Assembly (NCBI RefSeq): GCF_042652185.1
Contig: NZ_JBHSIX010000004.1
Strand: one strand, 5' to 3'
DNA from: Actinacidiphila fildesensis
GTDB taxonomy: Bacteria; Actinomycetota; Actinomycetes; Streptomycetales; Streptomycetaceae
Length of the DNA stretch: 64,000 nucleotides
Each line of letters opens with the position of its first letter. Position 1 is the stretch's first letter. Positions 1-7,168 of this stretch are shown in pieces. A model generated the notes under the pieces. The model was not told where the DNA came from and made no database searches. It saw only the letters and a list, made by a program, of their open reading frames with translations. Position numbers and translations under genes: made by a program.

Positions 1-121
1 TCATGAGCTGTTGTGTGGAAGGCAGCTTGCTGCCCGGCTCCAATCGGCGCGCCATGATCCGGTCACGCAGTTCCGCAGCGATCTGCTGATGGGCGGGCCG
101 GGTGTCGTTCCAGTGGGGCAT
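1..121 (-). CDS. GntR-family HTH regulator (partial, cut by window start)
   Basis: Only the first 40 codons are inside the window, from an ATG at 121 reading leftwards off the edge. They encode MPHWNDTRPAHQQIAAELRD followed by a stretch ending in EPGSKLPSTQQLM. This is the first helix and start of the winged helix-turn-helix of a GntR regulator (the family pattern is ...IADELRxxIxxGxLxPGxxLPSxxxL). The start lies 3 bp after the stop of the UTRA-only gene at 125-667, so the two are probably co-transcribed and translationally coupled. Whether this protein also has its own effector domain cannot be seen. The family binds operator DNA as dimers; the inverted repeat at 741-767 is a candidate site. 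Confidence 0.75.
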   Translation of the reverse strand, partial: MPHWNDTRPAHQQIAAELRDRIMARRLEPGSKLPSTQQLM

Positions 122-124
122 GCG

Positions 125-667
125 TCAGCCGAGCCGGAGCCGGTAGCGCAGCACGCGATCGCTTGCGGTCATGGTCATCACGCAGGCCTCCATCGGTTGA
201 TCGTCACCGGAGAGGATAAGCCGCGACAGGAGGATCACCGGGTCCTGTTCGCCGAGTTGAAGGGCTTCCCGTTCCACTTCGGTGGGCATACGTGCGGTGA
301 CCGATTCCTCGACGTGCCCCGCCACATGGCCGAGCCGGGCGAGCAGCGTGACTGCTCCTCCGGGCACCTTCCTCTGCTCGGCGAGCTCGGTGCCGGCCGC
401 GATGCGGGCCGGGTAGTACGAGTCCGCGAGCTCCACGGGCAGGCCATCAAGCAGGATCAGGCGTCGTCGTACGACCACCTGCTCGCCCTCCGGGAGGCGT
501 AGGGCCCGGGCGACTTCAAGCGGAGGCACGACCATCCCCGCAGCGAGAAGTCGCTGTCCGCCGCGACGGTTGTTCTCCGCGGCCTCCTCCGTCCACGCGT
601 CCGACCGGCCCTGCCCACGGGGAGTCAGGTACCGCGTCGATTCGCTCTCCCATTCCTCGTTCGTCAA
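125..667 (-). CDS. Stand-alone UTRA effector-domain protein (GntR-type, no HTH)
   Basis: About 180 residues that match the UTRA ligand-sensing domain of HutC/FarR-type GntR regulators, with hallmarks VVRRRLILLDGLPVELADSY and a C-terminal MTMTASDRVLRYRLRLG. No helix-turn-helix precedes it. The open frame continues upstream to 919, but that part overlaps the divergent promoter and has no regulator features. I chose the TTG at 667 because GGAAGGA sits 7 nt upstream and the resulting start MTNEEWESESTRYLTPR resembles other HTH-less UTRA proteins of Streptomyces; a TTG at 697 is possible. It is followed 3 bp later by an HTH-bearing GntR gene. Inference: the two form a sensor and DNA-binding pair controlling the divergent genes. 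Confidence 0.7.
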   Translation of the reverse strand: MTNEEWESESTRYLTPRGQGRSDAWTEEAAENNRRGGQRLLAAGMVVPPLEVARALRLPEGEQVVVRRRLILLDGLPVELADSYYPARIAAGTELAEQRKVPGGAVTLLARLGHVAGHVEESVTARMPTEVEREALQLGEQDPVILLSRLILSGDDQPMEACVMTMTASDRVLRYRLRLG

Positions 668-740
668 GGGCCGTTCCTTCCATCGGCGGACCTCCAACGT
701 ATCGCCAGGAGCCGTGGAGGCGGAGTTGCTGACACCTTGC

Positions 741-767
741 AACCTTAAGTCGATTCGCCTTAAGGTT
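741..767. promoter_or_regulatory. Perfect 9-bp inverted repeat, candidate GntR operator
   Basis: AACCTTAAG (741-749) and CTTAAGGTT (759-767) are perfect inverted arms around a 9-bp spacer, in the divergent region between the UTRA gene (starts 667) and the ATPase fusion (starts 817). The symmetry and position fit an operator for a dimeric GntR protein acting on both promoters. Confidence 0.6.
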
Positions 768-816
768 TGCTGTGAGCTTCGCAACACCCTTGCGAGGCAC
801 TGCTGCAGGGGGATCG

Positions 817-1866
817 ATGGACCCAATGCATTCCGAGCCCGTCCCGTCGGGGGCCGCGCAACGATTCTTCGACGCCGTACCGGCATCGATCGCCATAGCC
901 CGCGACTTCGCGACCACAACTCTGGCGGCCTGGGGCCTGTCAGGACGAGCCGATGACGTACGGCTCTGCGTCTCCGAGCTCGCCTCCAACGCCCTCACCC
1001 ACGCCGCCGCCCCCGGCCGCGGATTTCTCGTGAAGGTGGCCGCCGCCGGTGGGTGGGTCCGAATCGAGGTCCACGACAGCAGTAGGACCGTGCCGCGCAT
1101 TCGGCGGTCCGGCTCTACGGACATCTCCGGGCGCGGCCTGCTGATCGTCGATGAGCTCTCCGACGGTTGGGGCGTCGAGGACCGCGAACCGATCGGCAAG
1201 GTGGTCTGGTCGCGATTCAGGGCCGAGTCCGCGTCCGAATCCGGAGCGGGCGCCAGCACCGACGCCCGGCCCGACATGCGCGGGCGGGGCGACATCCTGC
1301 ACGGGCGCCCGGCCCTCGTGATCGGGTTCGGCAAGCTCGGATCGAGCATTGCCCGGCTGCTGCACGCCAAGGGCGTCCATGTGACCGTCTTCGACATCGA
1401 CCCCGTCCGCCGGACGCAGGCGCTTTCTCAGGGCTTCACCGTCGCCCGGGACCGGGAGAGCGCGCTGAACGGGGCAGGGCTGGTGCTCTGCGCCACGGGC
1501 GCGATCTCGTTACGCGGGGAGGACTTCCCGCATTTGCGCAATGGAGCGTACGTCGCCACCGTGACGAGCAGTGAGGATGAACTGGAACTGCTCGGACTGC
1601 CGGACGTCTACACCCGAGCGACGGTGAGCGAGCACGTGACCCGCTACCGGACCACGGGCCACTACTTCTATCTGGCCAACGGCGGCAACGCCGTCAACTT
1701 TCTGCACGGCGCCAGCGTGGGGCCTTTCATCTTCCTGGTGCAGGCCGAGATCCTGGCGGCCATCAGGATGCTCACCCGCGGTGATCTCGAATCCGGTATG
1801 CACGAGGTCAGCGCGACCGACCGCGCCGCCATCGCGGCGATCTGGCTCAACTACTTCAACAGGTGA
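817..1866 (+). CDS. Fusion: HATPase (anti-sigma-kinase-like) plus SAHH-like NAD-binding domain
   Basis: 349 residues from the ATG at 817 (AGGGGGA leader); the open frame begins at 772. Residues ~20-135 are a GHKL ATPase of the Streptomyces RsbW/HATPase_c_2 type: E54/N58 in ELASNAL, an IEVHDSS D-box at ~83-89, GRGLLIVDELSD at 105-116 and a closing GKVVWSRFR. A ~25-residue linker leads to a Rossmann domain at ~163-349 with VIGFGKLGSS (GxGxxG, 170-175), FDIDP, a CATGAISLRGEDF segment and LANGGNAVNFLHG. That layout resembles the NAD domain of S-adenosylhomocysteine hydrolase; the substrate-binding half of SAHH is absent. A 4-nt GTGA overlap couples it to the Nudix gene. The two-domain combination is unusual. 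The function is unknown; a nucleotide- or NAD-sensing switch is inference. Confidence 0.72.
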   Translation: MDPMHSEPVPSGAAQRFFDAVPASIAIARDFATTTLAAWGLSGRADDVRLCVSELASNALTHAAAPGRGFLVKVAAAGGWVRIEVHDSSRTVPRIRRSGSTDISGRGLLIVDELSDGWGVEDREPIGKVVWSRFRAESASESGAGASTDARPDMRGRGDILHGRPALVIGFGKLGSSIARLLHAKGVHVTVFDIDPVRRTQALSQGFTVARDRESALNGAGLVLCATGAISLRGEDFPHLRNGAYVATVTSSEDELELLGLPDVYTRATVSEHVTRYRTTGHYFYLANGGNAVNFLHGASVGPFIFLVQAEILAAIRMLTRGDLESGMHEVSATDRAAIAAIWLNYFNR

Positions 1867-2414
1867 TCGACTTGGCCATCACGTCCGAACACATCCGTGC
1901 CACCGTTGACGCGTACCTGGACGCGCACCCTGAGGAGAAGGACGCGCTGTCCGTCGTGCTCGGGCTGCTTGACGACGGGGCCGACCTCAGCAGCCGTCAG
2001 GAGTTCCGCGGGCATGCCACGGCCGGCGCGGTTCTCGTCAACCGGGAGGGCGAGGTCCTGCACATTCACCATCTGGCTCTGGACACGTGGCTGCTGCCCG
2101 GCGGCCACCTCGAACCGCAGGACACCACGCTGCATGACGCGGCCCTGCGGGAGCTCACCGAGGAAACGGGTATCGCCATGGAATCGGTCACCTCGGTCGG
2201 CGACCGGCCCGTTCACATCGATACTCATCCGATCCCGGCCAACGCCGCCAAGGGCGAACCCGGCCACCGGCACATCGACTTCCGGTTCCTCTTCCGCACC
2301 GCGGCCGATGTGAGGGAACTGCAGGCCGAAGAGGTGACCGACTTCGCTTGGCGTGACGCGCCGACCCTTGCCGATGAGCGACTTCGTCAGCGGGTCCGCT
2401 CCGGGATCCGCTGA
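1863..2414 (+). CDS. Nudix hydrolase
   Basis: 183 residues from a GTG that overlaps the previous stop (GTGA, 1863-1866), so translation is probably coupled. The Nudix box at ~78-101 reads GGHLEPQD then LRELTEETGI, matching Gx5Ex7REUxEExGU except that the first Glu of the loop is Asp; the REUxEE metal-binding core is intact. A ~50-residue N-terminal helix-rich part precedes it. The family hydrolyses nucleoside diphosphates linked to another moiety (dNTPs, NADH, ADP-ribose, CoA); the substrate cannot be told from sequence. Pairing with an SAHH-like NAD-binding protein makes a nucleotide or NAD-derived substrate plausible, but this is inference. Confidence 0.85.
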   Translation: MIDLAITSEHIRATVDAYLDAHPEEKDALSVVLGLLDDGADLSSRQEFRGHATAGAVLVNREGEVLHIHHLALDTWLLPGGHLEPQDTTLHDAALRELTEETGIAMESVTSVGDRPVHIDTHPIPANAAKGEPGHRHIDFRFLFRTAADVRELQAEEVTDFAWRDAPTLADERLRQRVRSGIR

Positions 2415-2441
2415 ACCGGAGGGCGGAGAGCGCTTGCTCGG

Positions 2442-2474
2442 GTGGGGTGAACGAGGGGCAACTTCGTGGTGAAG
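2442..2474 (-). promoter_or_regulatory. PHO-box-like 11-nt periodic direct repeats (weak)
   Basis: Read on the minus strand this segment contains CTTCACC, AGTTGCC and GTTCACC at exact 11-nt intervals. The PhoP direct-repeat unit of Streptomyces is a GTTCACC-like heptamer repeated every 11 nt. The first and third units fit well and the middle one poorly. It lies ~120 bp upstream of the YegP-like gene and 0.6 kb upstream of the pst cluster. Confidence 0.35.
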
Positions 2475-2590
2475 GCATGCTGTGGTGCTCCTGTGAGTAC
2501 GCCCTTTGTCTGCGCAGTCTCATTACATTGCGTGTGCTGCATGTCTGCCGCATATGCAGCCTTCCTTGAGACGGCCAGCAGGGGTGGGGG

Positions 2591-3001
2591 ATGGCAGCAG
2601 GGGACACGGGGGGCGCGGCCGGGGTCGGTGCGCGCTGTCGGATAGACATCGATGACGAGGGATTTCACTCCTGGCGGCTCACCGCCCAGAACGGGCGGAC
2701 GGTAGCGGTCGGCGCAACCGCTTACCCGGACTACGGGGAGTGCCTGCGGGCGTTCGGGCGGTTGTGTGCCGGGTCGGAGGGGCTGCCCGGGGGAGTGCAG
2801 CACGCCGCCGACAGCAACGGCTGGGTGTGGCGGCTGCGCGGTGCGGACGGGCAGACGGTCGCCGTCTCGTCGCGGGCCTACGAGCGGCACTCGACCTGCC
2901 AGACCGCCTACGACCGCTTCCGCGCGCTGCTTGCCGAGATGGGTGCCGCCGGGACCGAACAGGTGGACAACGGTCTCTCCGAAGGAGCCGATGTGCGGTA
3001 A
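2591..3001 (+). CDS. YegP/DUF1508-like two-repeat protein
   Basis: 136 residues, ATG with GGTGGGGG just upstream. Two internal repeats are visible. The first has FHSWRLTAQNGRTVAVGATA followed by a YPDYGECLRAF segment; the second has WVWRLRGADGQTVAVSSRAY followed by a CQTAYDRF segment. Each has the aromatic-W-R-L ... NG..VA.S ... Y ... C..A..F pattern of the DUF1508/YegP fold. The biochemical role of the family is not established. It stands alone between the Nudix gene and pstC and is bracketed by the two PHO-box-like elements, so phosphate control is conceivable. Confidence 0.65.
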   Translation: MAAGDTGGAAGVGARCRIDIDDEGFHSWRLTAQNGRTVAVGATAYPDYGECLRAFGRLCAGSEGLPGGVQHAADSNGWVWRLRGADGQTVAVSSRAYERHSTCQTAYDRFRALLAEMGAAGTEQVDNGLSEGADVR

Positions 3002-3016
3002 CTGACGCCATGTGAA

Positions 3017-3049
3017 ACGAAGTTGCCTCTACGGGGCCCCTCGTTCACA
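3017..3049 (+). promoter_or_regulatory. PHO-box-like element upstream of pstC (weak)
   Basis: ACGAAGTTGCC, TCTACGGGGCC and CCTCGTTCACA are three contiguous 11-nt units. The first and third are inverted copies of units at 2442-2474, separated by exactly one extra 11-nt unit. The period fits a PhoP-type box; only the last unit has a good GTTCAC core. Confidence 0.3.
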
Positions 3050-3054
3050 TCGCC

Positions 3055-4116
3055 TTGCGCACGCGTCCACCGCACCCCGTGAACGTCAGCCATGTGACGA
3101 CACGAACGCATGACCGACCACCCGCGGCAGCCGCCGCCGAGGACGTACCGAGGCGGCTGCACGCGGATCCCGGGCTGCCCGACCGTGTCTTCCGCGCGGT
3201 GGCCCGGGGCGGTGGGGGGTTCGTGCTGGCGGTGATGCTGCTGGTCGGCGGGTTTCTGCTCTACCGGGCGTGGCAGGCGCTGTCGAAAGCCGGCTTCTCG
3301 TTCCTCACCACGGAGGCGTGGGAGCCCGACGCCGGGAACTTCGGCATCGCGGCCGTCCTCACCGGCACGGTGCTCATCGCCCTCGTCGCGATCTGCTTCG
3401 CCGTACCGCTCGCCATCGGTACGGCGCTCTACATCTGCGAGTACTCGCCGCCCCGGCTGCGCCAGACGCTGATCAGTCTGGTCGACCTGATGGCCGCCGT
3501 GCCCTCGGTGGTCTACGGGCTGTGGGGGCTGTTCTTCCTCCAGGGGCACGTGCTGGGCACGGCGCGCTGGATCGCCCGGTACTTCGGCTGGTTCCCGCTG
3601 TTCAAGGTCGACGGCGCCGACCCGTCGGACCCGCTCGCGACCGCCACCGTCTACACCTCCTCCACCTTCGTCGCGGGCATCGTCGTCGCGCTGATGGTCG
3701 CGCCGATCGCCTGCTCGGTGATGCGGGAGGTCTTCTCGCAGGCGCCGGTCGGTGAGCGGGAGGGCGCCTACGCGCTCGGTGCGACGCGCTGGGGCATGAT
3801 CCGCAGCGTCGTGCTGCCGTTCGGCAAGGGCGGCATGATCGGCGGCACGATGCTGGGCCTGGGCCGCGCGCTCGGCGAGACCATCGGCGTGTACCTGATC
3901 ATCTCGCCGGTCTTCGCGGTCCAGCCACACATCCTGCAGAACGGCTCCAGCTCCGTCTCCTCGCTGATCGCCCTGCGGTACGGCGAGGCCAGCGAGTTCG
4001 GCATGTCCGCGCTGATGGCCGCGGGCCTCGCGCTCTTCCTGATGACCCTCGTCGTCAACTTCGCCGCATCGTCGATCGTCGCCCGCAGCCGGTCCGGCGC
4101 GGCCAGCGACTCCTGA
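3055..4116 (+). CDS. pstC: Phosphate-type ABC transporter permease PstC
   Basis: PstC-family inner-membrane subunit with about six transmembrane segments after a polar N-terminus. Family landmarks are the DLMAAVPSVVYGLWGLFFL segment and the EAA-type loop EREGAYALGATRWGMIRSVVLP followed by GLGRALGETIGV. It forms the translocation pore with PstA. The start is uncertain: TTG 3055, GTG 3079 or GTG 3094 are all in frame. pstA follows after 10 nt with a GAGGAAGG leader, so it opens an operon. pstB comes only nine kilobases later, which is not the classical pstSCAB order, suggesting a paralogous system. Confidence 0.88.
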   Translation: MRTRPPHPVNVSHVTTRTHDRPPAAAAAEDVPRRLHADPGLPDRVFRAVARGGGGFVLAVMLLVGGFLLYRAWQALSKAGFSFLTTEAWEPDAGNFGIAAVLTGTVLIALVAICFAVPLAIGTALYICEYSPPRLRQTLISLVDLMAAVPSVVYGLWGLFFLQGHVLGTARWIARYFGWFPLFKVDGADPSDPLATATVYTSSTFVAGIVVALMVAPIACSVMREVFSQAPVGEREGAYALGATRWGMIRSVVLPFGKGGMIGGTMLGLGRALGETIGVYLIISPVFAVQPHILQNGSSSVSSLIALRYGEASEFGMSALMAAGLALFLMTLVVNFAASSIVARSRSGAASDS

Positions 4117-4126
4117 GGAAGGCCCG

Positions 4127-5411
4127 ATGACCCTCGTCGCCCCGCCGCGCGGAGACAACGCCATGAGCGCCCAGAACTCCCCGCGCACCACTCTTCCCTC
4201 GAAGTCGACGTCACCCGACGCCGGGAGCCCCCGCGAGCCGCGCCGCCGGCTCGCGCTGCTGCGTGCCACCGATGTGTACGCGGTGCTGGGCGCCGCGGCG
4301 GCCTCGCTGAGCATCACCGCGCTGCTCTTCACCCGGCTGCTGCCGTTCAGCGGCGGGCTCGGCTTCACGCTCGTGGCGTACGGGCTCTTCCTCGGGCTGT
4401 ACGCGCTGCTGGTCTCCTTCGACGAGGACGGTCCCGCCGTCCGCGACCGGGTGGCGGCCGTCCTCGCCCAGAGCCTGGGCCTGCTGATGCTCGCCGCGCT
4501 CGCCTTCGTCGTCGTCTACACCCTGTGGGAGGGCCGCAAGGCGCTGCCGCACCTGAACTTCTACACGCAGGACATGGCGTCGGCCGGGCCCCTCGACCCG
4601 CTGGCGGCGGGCGGGATCCTGCACGCGATCACCGGCACGCTGGAGCAGATCGGGATCGCGCTGGTGGTCACCGTTCCGACCGGGCTGCTGTGCGCGGTGT
4701 TCCTCAACGAGGTGCCGGGCCGGTTCGCGCGCTTCGTGCGGACCATCGTGGAGGCCATGACGGCCCTGCCGTCGATCGTCGCGGGCCTGTTCATCTACGC
4801 CACCGCGATCCTCACCCTCGGTCTCGACCGCTCAGGACTGGCCGCCGCCCTCGCGCTCTCCGTGATGATGCTGCCGATCATCATCCGCGCCGCCGACGTC
4901 GTCATCCGGCTGGTGCCCGGCCCGTTGCGCGAGGCCGCGTACGCCCTCGGCACCTCGCGCTGGCGGACGGTGTGGCACGTGGTGCTGCCCACCGCCAGGT
5001 CCGGGCTCACCACGTCCGTGATCCTCGGCACCGCGCGCGGCATCGGGGGAGACCTCGCCGGTGCTGCTCACCGCCGGATTCACCGCCGTCACCAACACCG
5101 ATCCGCTGTCGGGGCCGCAGGTCTCGCTGCCACTGGCCACGTTCGAGTTCATCAAGTCGCCCGAGCCGACGATGATCGCCCGCGGATTCGGCACGGCCGC
5201 CGTGCTGATGGCGCTCGTCCTGCTGCTGTTCGTCGCCGCCCGGGTGATCGGCGGGCGCGGCCCAGGCCGGCTGACCCGCCGCCAGGAACACCGCCGTGTG
5301 CTGGCCTCGCGCCGCGACGCGGCCCGGTTCGCCGCACGGTTCGCCGCCCGCGCCGAGGAACAGCTCGACTCCGGCTCCCGTGCATCCGCCCCGACCAGGA
5401 GTGCTTCGTGA
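4127..5411 (+). pseudogene. pstA: PstA permease, interrupted by a +1 frameshift in a G run
   Basis: PstA-family permease (about 428 residues if repaired, longer than the usual ~300 because of an extra hydrophobic N-terminal section). Landmarks are EAMTALPSIVAGLFIYATAI, the EAA-like REAAYALGTSRWRTVWHVVL, and then ...GTARGIG. At 5045-5049 there are five G residues where four would read GIGETSPVLLTAGF. After the run the correct reading continues in another frame to the TGA at 5409-5411. Left uncorrected, the first frame runs on into the pstS frame and makes a false 1013-residue fusion. The intact pstA stop overlaps the pstS start as GTGA, which supports a normal operon apart from this one base. 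It may be a sequencing error, a recent mutation or recoding. Confidence 0.82.
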
Positions 5412-7168
5412 TACCCGCACCCGTACTACCGCCCGCTGATGCCCGCCGCATCCGCGCCGCCCGCGCCGTCGCCGCGCTCCTCGCGCTCCTCTGCGTGCTG
5501 CTCGCCGTCGAGCTGCCCGCGGCACCCGCCGCGCACGCCGACTCGTACACCAAGATCAGCGGGGCGGGGTCCACCTGGAGCTCCAACGCGCTGGACCAGT
5601 GGCGCCGCAACGTCACCCAGTACGGGATGACGGTGAACTACGCGGCGGTCGGATCGTCCGTCGGGCGCGAGCAGTTCAAGAACGGGGTCTCGGACTTCGG
5701 CGTCTCGGAAATCCCGTACGGGCTGACCGAGTTCGGCGTGAAGGAGGCGCCGCCGAAGCGCGGCTACGCCTATATGCCGATCGTGGCGGGCGGCACCTCG
5801 TTCATGTACAACCTCAAGATCGGCGGCAAGCGGGTCACCAACCTGCGGCTGTCCGGCGCGGTGCTCACCAAGATCTTCACGGGGAAGATCACCATGTGGA
5901 ACGCACCCGAGGTCGCGGCCGACAACCCCGGCCTGACGCTCCCGGCCCGCCGGGTCATCCCCGTCGTCCGCTCCGACGGTTCCGGCACCACCGCGCAGTT
6001 CAGCACCTGGATGGCCAAGGAGCAGAGCGGCCTGTGGAACGACTACTGCCGCCGCGCCGGCAAGCCGACGCCCTGCGGCCTGACGTCGTACTACCCGGTC
6101 ATCCCCGGCTCCGGGTTCACCGCCCAGTCCGGCTCGCTCGGCGTCTCCGGCTACGTCCGGCAGCCCCAGGCGGAGGGCGCGATCACGTACGTCGAGTACT
6201 CGTACGCGATCAAGACCGGCTTTCCCGTCGCCAAGCTGCTCAACAGCAGCGGCTACTACGTCGAGCCGACGGCCTCCAGCGTCGCTGTGGGCCTGATGTC
6301 CGCCCGGATCAACGACGACAAGAACTCCACGGACTATCTGACGCAGATCCTCGACAACGTCTACCGCTCCGGTGACCGCCGGGCCTACCCGCTGTCCAGC
6401 TACAGCTACATGATCGTCCCGACCACGAACGAGGCGCCGTTCACCGAGGACAAGGGCAGAACGCTCGGGGCCTTCGCCTACTACTTCCTCTGCGAGGGGC
6501 AGCAGCAGGCCGACCAGCTCGGCTACTCGCCGCTGCCCATCAACCTGGTGCAGGCCGGGCTCTCGCAGGTCCGCCGGATCCCCGGCGTCGAGGCCAAGAA
6601 CGTCGACATCAAGGGTTGCCGCAACCCCACCTTCTCCTCCGACGGCTCCAACACCCTCGCCAAGAACGCCCCGTACCCGCAGCCCTGCGACAAGCGCGGG
6701 ACGACGCAGTGCTCGACGGGCACGGCGGGTGCCAGGAACCAGCAGACGCCGGTGAAGTCCGGCGCCAACGGCGGCAGCTCGTCCGGCAGTTCGTCCGGCA
6801 GTTCGTCCGGAACCACCGGCGGGACGACTGCCGGCACGTCCGGCGGCACCGCGGCGGGCGGGACCACCGCCGGCGCCACGACGGCGGGCGCGACGACCGG
6901 CACCACTGGCGCCACGGCCATCGACCCGGACACCGGGGAGCAGCTGCCGGCCGACAGCGGCGGTGGCGGCGACGCGACCGTGGCGGGCAACCCCGTCTCG
7001 CTCGCCGCCGACGGGCAGGGCGCGCTGCGCACCACGCTGATGGCGCTCTCCGCGATCCTGCTGCTCGGTGTGGTCGTCGGCCCGCCGATCGCCGCCCGCG
7101 CACTGGGCGCGCGCAGCGGCCGCAGCGGCCGCACCGCCCGCACCCCAGGCAAGGGAGCGGACGCATGA
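5408..7168 (+). CDS. pstS: Membrane-tethered PstS-like substrate-binding protein
   Basis: 586 residues from the GTG at 5408 (AGGAG leader, GTGA overlap with the pstA stop). It has a signal peptide ending ...PAAPAAHA-DS without a lipobox. The PstS fold begins at YTKISGAGSTWSSNALDQW and includes DFGVSEIPYG, LTKIFTGKITMWN and the phosphate-loop-like VVRSDGSGTTAQFSTW. The body ends near residue 450. A long Gly/Ser/Thr-rich stalk follows (GGSSSGSSSGSSSG, then TTAGATTAGATT repeats), then a single C-terminal membrane helix (TTLMALSAILLLGVVVGPPI) and an Arg-rich tail. Inference: the binding protein is displayed on a stalk from a C-terminal anchor instead of the usual lipid. It overlaps the next gene as ATGA. 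Confidence 0.85.
   Translation: MIPAPVLPPADARRIRAARAVAALLALLCVLLAVELPAAPAAHADSYTKISGAGSTWSSNALDQWRRNVTQYGMTVNYAAVGSSVGREQFKNGVSDFGVSEIPYGLTEFGVKEAPPKRGYAYMPIVAGGTSFMYNLKIGGKRVTNLRLSGAVLTKIFTGKITMWNAPEVAADNPGLTLPARRVIPVVRSDGSGTTAQFSTWMAKEQSGLWNDYCRRAGKPTPCGLTSYYPVIPGSGFTAQSGSLGVSGYVRQPQAEGAITYVEYSYAIKTGFPVAKLLNSSGYYVEPTASSVAVGLMSARINDDKNSTDYLTQILDNVYRSGDRRAYPLSSYSYMIVPTTNEAPFTEDKGRTLGAFAYYFLCEGQQQADQLGYSPLPINLVQAGLSQVRRIPGVEAKNVDIKGCRNPTFSSDGSNTLAKNAPYPQPCDKRGTTQCSTGTAGARNQQTPVKSGANGGSSSGSSSGSSSGTTGGTTAGTSGGTAAGGTTAGATTAGATTGTTGATAIDPDTGEQLPADSGGGGDATVAGNPVSLAADGQGALRTTLMALSAILLLGVVVGPPIAARALGARSGRSGRTARTPGKGADA

Noticed and set aside
125..919. A 264-residue complete GntR protein.
   Set aside because: The extra N-terminal part has no helix-turn-helix and covers the divergent operator; the TTG at 667 has the ribosome site.
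4127..7168. A continuous 1013-residue frame that looks like a PstA-PstS fusion.
   Set aside because: The middle ~110 residues are Arg/His/Pro-rich out-of-frame translation. PstA continues in another frame after the G run and ends at 5411, and pstS has its own GTG with AGGAG leader.
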